Origin: Labia minor
Lineage: Eukaryota; Arthropoda; Insecta; Dermaptera; Spongiphoridae
Assembly: GCA_963082975.1 (NCBI GenBank)
Contig: OY720344.1
Coordinates: 2,170,001-2,234,000, forward strand
Length of the DNA: 64,000 bases
Reading direction: 5' to 3'
Positions within the stretch are counted from its first letter, which is position 1. Every line of letters starts with the position of its first letter. Of this stretch, positions 22,900 to 36,600 are shown one piece after another. Below the pieces are notes generated by a model, which saw only the letters and a list, made by a program, of their open reading frames with translations, had not been told where the DNA came from and made no database searches. The position numbers and the translations under genes were made by a program.

Positions 22900-25490
22900 C
22901 CTAGGTTTTCGGCATAAAAAATAATTTTTAGTAAGAAATATGAATAATATATTTTTTTAATATTTTTATGATGTAAAATGAACGAATTTATTATTTATTT
23001 TTAAAAATTTCATTTTTTAATTTTCCCGTAAAAATTATGAAAGGTCATCTTAGGATGACCCTAGGTTTTCGGCATAAAAAAATAATTATTCATCAGAAAT
23101 ATCAATAATATATTTTTTTAATATTTTTATGATGTAAAATGAACGAATTTATTATTTATTTTTAAAACATTTCATTTTTTAATTTTCCCGTAACAATTAT
23201 GGAAGGTCATCGTAGGATGACCCTAGGTTTTCGGCATAAAAAATTATTTTTAGTAAGAAAAATGAATAATATATTTTTTTAATATTTTTATGATGTAAAA
23301 TGAACGAATTTATTATTTATTTTTTAAAATTTCATTTTTTAATTTTCCCGTAAAAATTATGAAAGGTCATCTTAGGATGACCCTAGGTTTTCGGCATAAA
23401 AAAATAATTATTCATCAGAAATATCAATAATATATTTTTTTAATATTTTTATGATGTAAAATGAACGAATTTATTATTTATTTTTTAAAATTTCATTTTT
23501 TAATTTTCCCGTAAAAATTATGAAAGGTCATCGTAGGATGACCATAGGTTTTCGGCATAAAAAATTAATTATTCATCAGAAATATCAATAATATATTTTT
23601 TTAATATTTTTATGATGTAAAATGAACGAATTTATTATTTATTTTTAAAACATTTCATTTTTTAATTTTCCCGTAACAATTATGGAAGGTCATCGTAGGA
23701 TGACCCTAGGTTTTCGGCATAAAAAATTATTTTTAGTAAGAAAAATGAATAATATATTTTTTTAATATTTTTATGATGTAAAATGAACGAATTTATTATT
23801 TATTTTTTAAAATTTCATTTTTTAATTTTCCCGTAAAAATTATGAAAGGTCATCTTAGGATGACCCTAGGTTTTCGGCATAAAAAAATAATTATTCATCA
23901 GAAATATCAATAATATATTTTTTTAATATTTTTATGATGTAAAATGAACGAATTTATTATTTATTTTTTAAAATTTCATTTTTTAATTTTCCCGTAAAAA
24001 TTATGAAAGGTCATCTTAGGATGACCCTAGGTTTTCGGCATAAAAAAATAATTATTCATCAGAAATATCAATAATATATTTTTTTAATATTTTTATGATG
24101 TAAAATGAACGAATTTATTATTTATTTTTAAAAATTTCATTTTTTAATTTTACCGTAAAAATTATGAAAGGTCATCTTAGGATGACCCTAGGTTTTCGGC
24201 ATAAAAAAATAATTATTCATCAGAAATATCAATAATATATTTTTTTAATATTTTTATGTTGTAAAATGAACGAATTTATTATTTATTTTTTAAAATTTCA
24301 TTTTTTAATTTTCCCGTAAAAATTATGAAAGGTCATCGTAGGATGACCCTAGGTTTTCGGCATAAAAAATAATTTTTAGTAAGAAATATGAATAATATAT
24401 TTTTTTAATATTTTTATGATGTAAAATGAACGAATTTATTATTTATTTTTAAAAATTTCATTTTTTAATTTTCCCGTAAAAATTATGAAAGGTCATCTTA
24501 GGATGACCCTAGGTTTTCGGCATAAAAAAATAATTATTCATCAGAAATATCAATAATATATTTTTTTAATATTTTTATGATGTAAAATGAACGAATTTAT
24601 TATTTATTTTTAAAACATTTCATTTTTTAATTTTCCCGTAACAATTATGGTAGGTCATCGTAGGATGACCCTAGGTTTTCGGCATAAAAAATAATTTTTA
24701 GTAAGAAATATGAATAATATATTTTTTTAATATTTTAATGATGTAAAATGAACGAATTTATTATTTATTTTTTAAAATTTCATTTTTTAATTTTCCCGTA
24801 AAAATTATGAAAGGTCATTGTAGGATGACCCTAGGTTTTCGGCATAAAAAATAATTTTTAGTAAAAAATATGAATAATATATTTTTTTAATATTTTTATG
24901 ATGTAAAATGAACGAATTTATTATTTATTTTTAAAAATTTCATTTTTTAATTTTCCCGTAAAAATTATGAAAGGTCATCGTAGGATGACCCTAGGTTTTC
25001 GGCATAAAAAATTAATTATTCATCAGAAATATCAATAATATATTTTTTTAATATTTTTATGATGTAAAATGAACGAATTTATTATTTATTTTTTAAAATT
25101 TCATTTTTTAATTTTCCCGTAAAAATTATGAAAGGTCATCTTAGGATGACCCTAGGTTTTCGGCATAAAAAAATAATTATTCATCAGAAATATCAATAAT
25201 ATATTTTTTTAATATTTTTATGATGTAAAATGAACGAATTTATTATTTATTTTTAAAACATTTCATTTTTTAATTTTCCCGTAACAATTATGGAAGGTCA
25301 TCGTAGGATGACCCTAGGTTTTCGGCATAAAAAATAATTTTTAGTAAGAAAAATGAATAATATATTTTTTTAATATTTTTATGATGTAAAATTAAGGAAT
25401 TATATTATTTATTTTTTAAAATTTCATTTTTTAATTTTCCCGTAAAAATTATGAAAGGTCATCTTAGGATGACCCTAGGTTTTCGGCATA
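22900..25490 (+). repeat. ~2.6-kb block repeated at 28.37-30.96 kb (offset 5471 bp)
   Basis: The GACCATAGG variant at 23542 reappears at 29013, and GTAACAATTATGGT at 24638 reappears at 30109, both 5471 bp apart, about 34 monomers. This copy has CCCTAGG where the later ones have CCCTACG, so CTACG arose after the blocks separated or was lost here. Confidence 0.8.
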
Positions 25491-25763
25491 AAAAATAATT
25501 TTTAGTAAGAAAAATGAATAATATATTTTTTTAATATTTTTATGATGTAAAATGAACGAATTTATTATTTATTTTTTATAATTTCATTTTTTAATTTCCC
25601 CGTAAAAATTATGAAAGGTCATCTTAGGATGACCCTAGGTTTTCGGCATAAAAAAATAATTATTCATCAGAAATATCAATAATATATTTTTTTAATATTT
25701 TTATGATGTAAAATGATCGAATTTATTATTTATTTTTAAAACATTTCATTTTTTAATTTTCCC

Positions 25764-28130
25764 GTAACAATTATGGTAGGTCATCGTAGGATGACCCTAG
25801 GTTTTCGGCATAAAAAATAATTTTTAGTAAGAAATATGAATAATATATTTTTTTAATATTTTAATGATGTAAAATGAACGAATTTATTATTTATTTTTTA
25901 AAATTTCATTTTTTAATTTTCCCGTAAAAATTATGAAAGGTCATTGTAGGATGACCCTAGGTTTTCGGCATAAAAAATAATTTTTAGTAAGAAATATGAA
26001 TAATATATTTTTTTAATATTTTTATGATGTAAAATGAACGAATTTATTATTTATTTTTAAAAATTTCATTTTTTAATTTTCCCGTAAAAATTATGAAAGG
26101 TCATCGTAGGATGACCCTAGGTTTTCGGCATAAAAAATTAATTATTCATCAGAAATATCAATAATATATTTTTTTAATATTTTTATGATGTAAAATGAAC
26201 GAATTTATTATTTATTTTTTAAAATTTCATTTTTTAATTTTCCCGTAAAAATTATGAAAGGTCATCTTAGGATGACCCTAGGTTTTCGGCATAAAAAAAT
26301 AATTATTCATCAGAAATATCAATAATATATTTTTTTAATATTTTTATGATGTAAAATGAACGAATTTATTATTTATTTTTAAAACATTTCATTTTTTAAT
26401 TTTCCCGTAACAATTATGGAAGGTCATCGTAGGAAGACCCTAGGTTTTCGGCATAAAAAATAATTTTTAGTAAGAAAAATGAATAATATATTTTTTTAAT
26501 ATTTTTATGATGTAAAATTAACGAATTATATTATTTATTTTTTAAAATTTCATTTTTTAATTTTCCCGTAAAAATTATGAAAGGTCATCTTAGGATGACC
26601 CTAGGTTTTCGGCATAAAAAATAATTTTTAGTAAGAAAAATGAATAATATATTTTTTTAATATTTTTATGATGTAAAATGAACGAATTTATTATTTATTT
26701 TTTATAATTTCATTTTTTAATTTTCCCGTAAAAATTATGAAAGGTCATCTTAGGATGACCCTAGGTTTTCGGCATAAAAAAATAATTATTCATCAGAAAT
26801 ATCAATAATATATTTTTTTAATATTTTTATGATGTAAAATGAACGAATTTATTATTTATTTTTAAAACATTTCATTTTTTAATTTTCCCGTAAAAATTAT
26901 GAAAGGTCATCGTAGGATGACCCTAGGTTTTCGGCATAAAAAATTAATTATTCATCAGAAATATCAATAATATATTTTTTTAATATTTTTATGATGTAAA
27001 ATGAACGAATTTATTATTTATTTTTAAAAATTTCATTTTTTAATTTTCCCGTAAAAATTATGAAAGGTCATATTAGGATGACCCTAGGTTTTCGGCATAA
27101 AAAAATAATTATTCATCAGAAATATCAATAATATATTTTTTTAATATTTTTATGATGTAAAATGAACGAATTTATTATTTATTTTTAAAACATTTCATTT
27201 TTTAATTTTCCCGTAAAAATTATGAAAGGTCATCGTAGGATGACCCTAGGTTTTCGGCATAAAAAAATAATTTTTAGTTAGAAATATGAATAATATATTT
27301 TTTTAATATTTTTATGATGTAAAATGAACGAATTTATTATTTATTTTTAAAAATTTCATTTTTTAATTTTCCCGTAAAAATTATGAAAGGTCATCGTAGG
27401 ATGACCCTAGGTTTTCAAAATAAAAAATTAATTATTCATCAGAAATATCAATAATATATTTTTTTAATATGTTTATGTTGTAAAATGAACGAATTTATTA
27501 TTTATTTTTTAAAATTTCATTTTTTAATTTTCCCTTAAGAATTATGAAAGGTCATCTTAGGATGACCCTAGGTTTTCGGCATAAAAAAATAATTTTTAGT
27601 AAGAAATATGAATAATATATTTTTTTAATATTTTTATGATGTAAAATGAACGAATTTATTATTTATTTATAAAAATTTCATTTTTTAATTTTCCCGTAAC
27701 AATTATGGAAGGTCATCGTAGGATGACCCTAGGTTTTCGGCATAAAAAATAATTTTTAGTAAGAAAAATGAATAATATATTTTTTTAATATTTTTATGAT
27801 GTAAAATGAACGAATTTATTATTTATTTTTTATAATTTCATTTTTTAATTTTCCCGTAAAAATTATGAAAGGTCATCTTAGGATGACCCTAGGTTTTCGG
27901 CATAAAAAAATAATTATTCATCAGAAATATGAATAATATATTTTTTTAATATTTTTATGATGTAAAATGAACGAATTTATTATTTATTTTTAAAACATTT
28001 AATTTTTTAATTTTCCCGTAAAAATTATGAAAGGTCATCGTAGGATGACCCTAGGTTTTCGGCATAAAAAATTAATTATTCATCAGAAATATCAATAATA
28101 TATTTTTTTAATATTTTTATGATGTAAAAT
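25764..28130 (+). repeat. Third copy of the 16.6-18.9 kb block (offset 9183 bp)
   Basis: Carries the same ordered variants as 16581-18950, including the private GGAAGACC change (17249 and 26432) that copy 2 at 18997 lacks. It therefore descends from the first copy, not the second. A later part (26.04-27.70 kb) occurs again at 57.28-58.94 kb, offset 31,242. Confidence 0.82.
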
Positions 28131-28439
28131 GAACGAATTTATTATTTATTTTAAAAAATTTCATTTTTAATTTTCCCGTAAAAATTATGAAAGGTCATAT
28201 TAGGATGACCCTAGGTTTTCGGCATAAAAAAATAATTATTCATCAGAAATATCAATAATATATTTTTTTAATATTTTTATGATGTAAAATGAACGAATTT
28301 ATTATTTATTTTTTAAAATTTCATTTTTTCATTTTCCCGTAACAATTATGAAAGGTCATCGTAGGATGACCCTAGGTTTTCGGCATAAAAAATAATTTTT
28401 AGTAAGAAATATGAATAATATATTTTTTTAATATTTTTA

Positions 28440-30950
28440 TGATGTAAAATGAACGAATTTATTATTTATTTTTAAAAATTTCATTTTTTAATTTTCCCGT
28501 AAAAATTATGAAAGGTCATCTTAGGATGACCCTAGGTTTTCGGCATAAAAAAATAATTATTCATCAGAAATATCAATAATATATTTTTTTAATATTTTTA
28601 TGATGTAAAATGAACGAATTTATTATTTATTTTTAAAACATTTCATTTTTTAATTTTCCCGTAACAATTATGGAAGGTCATCGTAGGATGACCCTAGGTT
28701 TTCGGCATAAAAAATTATTTTTAGTAAGAAAAATGAATAATATATTTTTTTAATATTTTTATGATGTAAAATGAACGAATTTATTATTTATTTTTTAAAA
28801 TTTCATTTTTTAATTTTCCCGTAAAAATTATGAAAGGTCATCTTAGGATGACCCTACGTTTTCGGCATAAAAAAATAATTATTCATCAGAAATATCAATA
28901 ATATATTTTTTTAATATTTTTATGATGTAAAATGAACGAATTTATTATTTATTTTTTAAAATTTCATTTTTTAATTTTCCCGTAAAAATTATGAAAGGTC
29001 ATCGTAGGATGACCATAGGTTTTCGGCATAAAAAATTAATTATTCATCAGAAATATCAATAATATATTTTTTTAATATTTTTATGATGTAAAATGAACGA
29101 ATTTATTATTTATTTTTAAAACATTTCATTTTTTAATTTTCCCGTAACAATTATGGAAGGTCATCGTAGGATGACCCTAGGTTTTCGGCATAAAAAATTA
29201 TTTTTAGTAAGAAAAATGAATAATATATTTTTTTAATATTTTTATGATGTAAAATGAACGAATTTATTATTTATTTTTTAAAATTTCATTTTTTAATTTT
29301 CCCGTAAAAATTATGAAAGGTCATCTTAGGATGACCCTAGGTTTTCGGCATAAAAAAATAATTATTCATCAGAAATATCAATAATATATTTTTTTAATAT
29401 TTTTATGATGTAAAATGAACGAATTTATTATTTATTTTTTAAAATTTCATTTTTTAATTTTCCCGTAAAAATTATGAAAGGTCATCTTAGGATGACCCTA
29501 GGTTTTCGGCATAAAAAAATAATTATTCATCAGAAATATCAATAATATATTTTTTTAATATTTTTATGATGTAAAATGAACGAATTTATTATTTATTTTT
29601 AAAAATTTCATTTTTTAATTTTACCGTAAAAATTATGAAAGGTCATCTTAGGATGACCCTAGGTTTTCGGCATAAAAAAATAATTATTCATCAGAAATAT
29701 CAATAATATATTTTTTTAATATTTTTATGTTGTAAAATGAACGAATTTATTATTTATTTTTTAAAATTTCATTTTTTAATTTTCCCGTAAAAATTATGAA
29801 AGGTCATCGTAGGATGACCCTAGGTTTTCGGCATAAAAAATAATTTTTAGTAAGAAATATGAATAATATATTTTTTTAATATTTTTATGATGTAAAATGA
29901 ACGAATTTATTATTTATTTTTAAAAATTTCATTTTTTAATTTTCCCGTAAAAATTATGAAAGGTCATCTTAGGATGACCCTAGGTTTTCGGCATAAAAAA
30001 ATAATTATTCATCAGAAATATCAATAATATATTTTTTTAATATTTTTATGATGTAAAATGAACGAATTTATTATTTATTTTTAAAACATTTCATTTTTTA
30101 ATTTTCCCGTAACAATTATGGTAGGTCATCGTAGGATGACCCTAGGTTTTCGGCATAAAAAATAATTTTTAGTAAGAAATATGAATAATATATTTTTTTA
30201 ATATTTTAATGATGTAAAATGAACGAATTTATTATTTATTTTTTAAAATTTCATTTTTTAATTTTCCCGTAAAAATTATGAAAGGTCATTGTAGGATGAC
30301 CCTAGGTTTTCGGCATAAAAAATAATTTTTAGTAAGAAATATGAATAATATATTTTTTTAATATTTTTATGATGTAAAATGAACGAATTTATTATTTATT
30401 TTTAAAAATTTCATTTTTTAATTTTCCCGTAAAAATTATGAAAGGTCATCGTAGGATGACCCTAGGTTTTCGGCATAAAAAATTAATTATTCATCAGAAA
30501 TATCAATAATATATTTTTTTAATATTTTTATGATGTAAAATGAACGAATTTATTATTTATTTTTTAAAATTTCATTTTTTAATTTTCCCGTAAAAATTAT
30601 GAAAGGTCATCTTAGGATGACCCTAGGTTTTCGGCATAAAAAAATAATTATTCATCAGAAATATCAATAATATATTTTTTTAATATTTTTATGATGTAAA
30701 ATGAACGAATTTATTATTTATTTTTAAAACATTTCATTTTTTAATTTTCCCGTAACAATTATGGAAGGTCATCGTAGGATGACCCTAGGTTTTCGGCATA
30801 AAAAATAATTTTTAGTAAGAAAAATGAATAATATATTTTTTTAATATTTTTATGATGTAAAATTAACGAATTATATTATTTATTTTTTAAAATTTCATTT
30901 TTTAATTTTCCCGTAAAAATTATGAAAGGTCATCTTAGGATGACCCTAGG
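28440..30950 (+). repeat. 17-monomer higher-order repeat, copy 1 (period 2737 bp)
   Basis: CTACG at 28854, GACCATAGG at 29013 and GTAACAATTATGGT at 30109 recur at 31591, 31750 and 32846, all 2737 bp downstream. 17 x 161 = 2737, so the period is exactly in monomer register. Confidence 0.84.
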
Positions 30951-31179
30951 TTTTCGGCATAAAAAAATAATTATTCATCAGAAATATCAATAATATATTT
31001 TTTTAATATTTTTATGATGTAAAATGAACGAATTTATTATTTATTTTTAAAACATTTCATTTTTTAATTTTCCCGTAAAAATTATGAAAGGTCATCGTAG
31101 GATGACCCTAGGTTTTCGGCATAAAAAATTAATTATTCATCAGAAATATCAATAATATATTTTTTTAATATTTTTATGA

Positions 31180-33690
31180 TGTAAAATGAACGAATTTATT
31201 ATTTATTTTTAAAAATTTCATTTTTTAATTTTCCCGTAAAAATTATGAAAGGTCATCTTAGGATGACCCTAGGTTTTCGGCATAAAAAAATAATTATTCA
31301 TCAGAAATATCAATAATATATTTTTTTAATATTTTTATGATGTAAAATGAACGAATTTATTATTTATTTTTAAAACATTTCATTTTTTAATTTTCCCGTA
31401 ACAATTATGGAAGGTCATCGTAGGATGACCCTAGGTTTTCGGCATAAAAAATTATTTTTAGTAAGAAAAATGAATAATATATTTTTTTAATATTTTTATG
31501 ATGTAAAATGAACGAATTTATTATTTATTTTTTAAAATTTCATTTTTTAATTTTCCCGTAAAAATTATGAAAGGTCATCTTAGGATGACCCTACGTTTTC
31601 GGCATAAAAAAATAATTATTCATCAGAAATATCAATAATATATTTTTTTAATATTTTTATGATGTAAAATGAACGAATTTATTATTTATTTTTTAAAATT
31701 TCATTTTTTAATTTTCCCGTAAAAATTATGAAAGGTCATCGTAGGATGACCATAGGTTTTCGGCATAAAAAATTAATTATTCATCAGAAATATCAATAAT
31801 ATATTTTTTTAATATTTTTATGATGTAAAATGAACGAATTTATTATTTATTTTTAAAACATTTCATTTTTTAATTTTCCCGTAACAATTATGGAAGGTCA
31901 TCGTAGGATGACCCTAGGTTTTCGGCATAAAAAATTATTTTTAGTAAGAAAAATGAATAATATATTTTTTTAATATTTTTATGATGTAAAATGAACGAAT
32001 TTATTATTTATTTTTTAAAATTTCATTTTTTAATTTTCCCGTAAAAATTATGAAAGGTCATCTTAGGATGACCCTAGGTTTTCGGCATAAAAAAATAATT
32101 ATTCATCAGAAATATCAATAATATATTTTTTTAATATTTTTATGATGTAAAATGAACGAATTTATTATTTATTTTTTAAAATTTCATTTTTTAATTTTCC
32201 CGTAAAAATTATGAAAGGTCATCTTAGGATGACCCTAGGTTTTCGGCATAAAAAAATAATTATTCATCAGAAATATCAATAATATATTTTTTTAATATTT
32301 TTATGATGTAAAATGAACGAATTTATTATTTATTTTTAAAAATTTCATTTTTTAATTTTACCGTAAAAATTATGAAAGGTCATCTTAGGATGACCCTAGG
32401 TTTTCGGCATAAAAAAATAATTATTCATCAGAAATATCAATAATATATTTTTTTAATATTTTTATGTTGTAAAATGAACGAATTTATTATTTATTTTTTA
32501 AAATTTCATTTTTTAATTTTCCCGTAAAAATTATGAAAGGTCATCGTAGGATGACCCTAGGTTTTCGGCATAAAAAATAATTTTTAGTAAGAAATATGAA
32601 TAATATATTTTTTTAATATTTTTATGATGTAAAATGAACGAATTTATTATTTATTTTTAAAAATTTCATTTTTTAATTTTCCCGTAAAAATTATGAAAGG
32701 TCATCTTAGGATGACCCTAGGTTTTCGGCATAAAAAAATAATTATTCATCAGAAATATCAATAATATATTTTTTTAATATTTTTATGATGTAAAATGAAC
32801 GAATTTATTATTTATTTTTAAAACATTTCATTTTTTAATTTTCCCGTAACAATTATGGTAGGTCATCGTAGGATGACCCTAGGTTTTCGGCATAAAAAAT
32901 AATTTTTAGTAAGAAATATGAATAATATATTTTTTTAATATTTTAATGATGTAAAATGAACGAATTTATTATTTATTTTTTAAAATTTCATTTTTTAATT
33001 TTCCCGTAAAAATTATGAAAGGTCATTGTAGGATGACCCTAGGTTTTCGGCATAAAAAATAATTTTTAGTAAGAAATATGAATAATATATTTTTTTAATA
33101 TTTTTATGATGTAAAATGAACGAATTTATTATTTATTTTTAAAAATTTCATTTTTTAATTTTCCCGTAAAAATTATGAAAGGTCATCGTAGGATGACCCT
33201 AGGTTTTCGGCATAAAAAATTAATTATTCATCAGAAATATCAATAATATATTTTTTTAATATTTTTATGATGTAAAATGAACGAATTTATTATTTATTTT
33301 TTAAAATTTCATTTTTTAATTTTCCCGTAAAAATTATGAAAGGTCATCTTAGGATGACCCTAGGTTTTCGGCATAAAAAAATAATTATTCATCAGAAATA
33401 TCAATAATATATTTTTTTAATATTTTTATGATGTAAAATGAACGAATTTATTATTTATTTTTAAAACATTTCATTTTTTAATTTTCCCGTAACAATTATG
33501 GAAGGTCATCGTAGGATGACCCTAGGTTTTCGGCATAAAAAATAATTTTTAGTAAGAAAAATGAATAATATATTTTTTTAATATTTTTATGATGTAAAAT
33601 TAACGAATTATATTATTTATTTTTTAAAATTTCATTTTTTAATTTTCCCGTAAAAATTATGAAAGGTCATCTTAGGATGACCCTAGGTTT
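31180..33690 (+). repeat. 17-monomer higher-order repeat, copy 2
   Basis: Tandem partner of 28440-30950. It is also the left part of the 8.7-kb block that is copied at 48.6 kb. Matching with copy 1 ends near 33.69 kb, where this copy has TTTTTAGTAAG and copy 1 has ATTCATCAG. Confidence 0.84.
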
Positions 33691-36600
33691 TCGGCATAAA
33701 AAATAATTTTTAGTAAGAAAAATGAATAATATATTTTTTTAATATTTTTATGATGTAAAATGAACGAATTTATTATTTATTTTTTATAATTTCATTTTTT
33801 AATTTTCCCGTAAAAATTATGAAAGGTCATCTTAGGATGACCCTAGGTTTTCGGCATAAAAAAATAATTATTCATCAGAAATATCAATAATATATTTTTT
33901 TAATATTTTTATGATGTAAAATGAACGAATTTATTATTTATTTTTAAAACATTTCATTTTTTAATTTTCCCGTAAAAATTATGAAAGGTCATCGTAGGAT
34001 GACCCTAGGTTTTCGGCATAAAAAATTAATTATTCATCAGAAATATCAATAATATATTTTTTTAATATTTTTATGATGTAAAATGAACGAATTTATTATT
34101 TATTTTTAAAAATTTCATTTTTTAATTTTCCCGTAAAAATTATGAAAGGTCATATTAGGATGACCCTAGGTTTTCGGCATAAAAAAATAATTATTCATCA
34201 GAAATATCAATAATATATTTTTTTAATATTTTTATGATGTAAAATGAACGAATTTATTATTTATTTTTAAAACATTTCATTTTTTAATTTTCCCGTAAAA
34301 ATTATGAAAGGTCATCGTAGGATGACCCTAGGTTTTCGGCATAAAAAAATAATTTTTAGTTAGAAATATGAATAATATATTTTTTTAATATTTTTATGAT
34401 GTAAAATGAACGAATTTATTATTTATTTTTAAAAATTTCATTTTTTAATTTTCCCGTAAAAATTATGAAAGGTCATCGTAGGATGACCCTAGGTTTTCAA
34501 AATAAAAAATTAATTATTCATCAGAAATATCAATAATATATTTTTTTAATATGTTTATGTTGTAAAATGAACGAATTTATTATTTATTTTTTAAAATTTC
34601 ATTTTTTAATTTTCCCTTAAGAATTATGAAAGGTCATCTTAGGATGACCCTAGGTTTTCGGCATAAAAAAATAATTTTTAGTAAGAAATATGAATAATAT
34701 ATTTTTTTAATATTTTTATGATGTAAAATGAACGAATTTATTATTTATTTTTAAAACATTTAATTTTTTAATTTTCCCGTAAAAATTATGAAAGGTCATC
34801 GTAGGATGACCCTAGGTTTTCGGCATAAAAAATTAATTATTCATCAGAAATATCAATAATATATTTTTTTAATATTTTTATGATGTAAAATGAACGAATT
34901 TATTATTTATTTTTAAAAATTTCATTTTTTAATTTTCCCGTAAAAATTATGAAAGGTCATATTAGGATGACCCTAGGTTTTCGGCATAAAAAAATAATTA
35001 TTCATCAGAAATATCAATAATATATTTTTTTAATATTTTTATGATGTAAAATGAACGAATTTATTATTTATTTTTAAAACATTTCATTTTTTCATTTTCC
35101 CGTAAAAATTATGAAAGGTCATCGTAGGATGACCGTAGGTTTTCGGCATAAAAAAATAATTTTTAGTAAGAAATATGAATAATATATTTTTTTAATATTT
35201 TTATGATGTAAAATGAACGAATTTATTATTTATTTTTAAAAATTTCATTTTTTAATTTTCCCGTAAAAATTATGAAAGGTCATCTTAGGATGACCCTAGG
35301 TTTTCGGCATAAAAAAATAATTTTTAGTAAGAAATATGAATAATATATTTTTTTAATATTTTTATGATGTAAAATGAACGAATTTATTAGTTATTTTTAA
35401 AAATTTCATTTTTAATTTTCCCGTAAAAATTATGAAAGGTCATCGTAAGATGACCCTAGGTTTTCGGCATAAAAAATTACTTATTCATCAGAAATATCAA
35501 TAATATATTTTTTTAATATTTTTATGATGTAAAATGAACGAATTTATTATTTATTTTTAAAACATTTCATTTTTTCATTTTCCCGTAAAAATTATGAAAG
35601 GTCATCTTAGGATGACCCTAGGTTTTCGGCATAAAAAAATAATTATTCATCAGAAATATCAATAATATATTTTTTTAATATTTTTATGATGTAAAATGAA
35701 CGAATTTATTATTTATTTTTAAAACATTTCATTTTTTAATTTTCCCGTAAAAATTATGAAAGGTCATCTTAGGATGAGCCTAGGTTTTCGGCATAAAAAA
35801 ATAATTATTCATCAGAAATATCAATAATATATTTTTTTAATATTTTTATGATGTAAAATGAACGAATTTATTATTTATTTTTAAAAATTTCATTTTTTAA
35901 TTTTCCCGTAAAAATTATGAAAGGTCATCTTAGGATGACCCTAGGTTTTCGGCATAAAAAAATAATTATTCATCAGAAATATCAATAATATATTTTTTTA
36001 ATATTTTTATGATGTAAAATGAACGAATTTATTATTTATTTTTAAAACATTTCATTTTTTAATTTTCCCGTAACAATTATGGAAGGTCATCGTAGGATGA
36101 CCCTAGGTTTTCGGCATAAAAAATAATTTTTAGTAAGAAAAATGAATAATATATTTTTTTAATATTTTTATGATGTAAAATGAACGAATTTATTATTTAT
36201 TTTTTATAATTTCATTTTTTAATTTTCCCGTAAAAATTATGAAAGGTCATCTTAGGATGACCCTAGGTTTTCGGCATAAAAAAATAATTATTCATCAGAA
36301 ATATGAATAATATATTTTTTTAATATTTTTATGATGTAAAATGAACGAATTTATTATTTATTTTTAAAACATTTAATTTTTTAATTTTCCCGTAAAAATT
36401 ATGAAAGGTCATCGTAGGATGACCCTAGGTTTTCGGCATAAAAAATTAATTATTCATCAGAAATATCAATAATATATTTTTTTAATATTTTTATGATGTA
36501 AAATGAACGAATTTATTATTTATTTTTAAAAATTTCATTTTTAATTTTCCCGTAAAAATTATGAAAGGTCATATTAGGATGACCCTAGGTTTTCGGCATA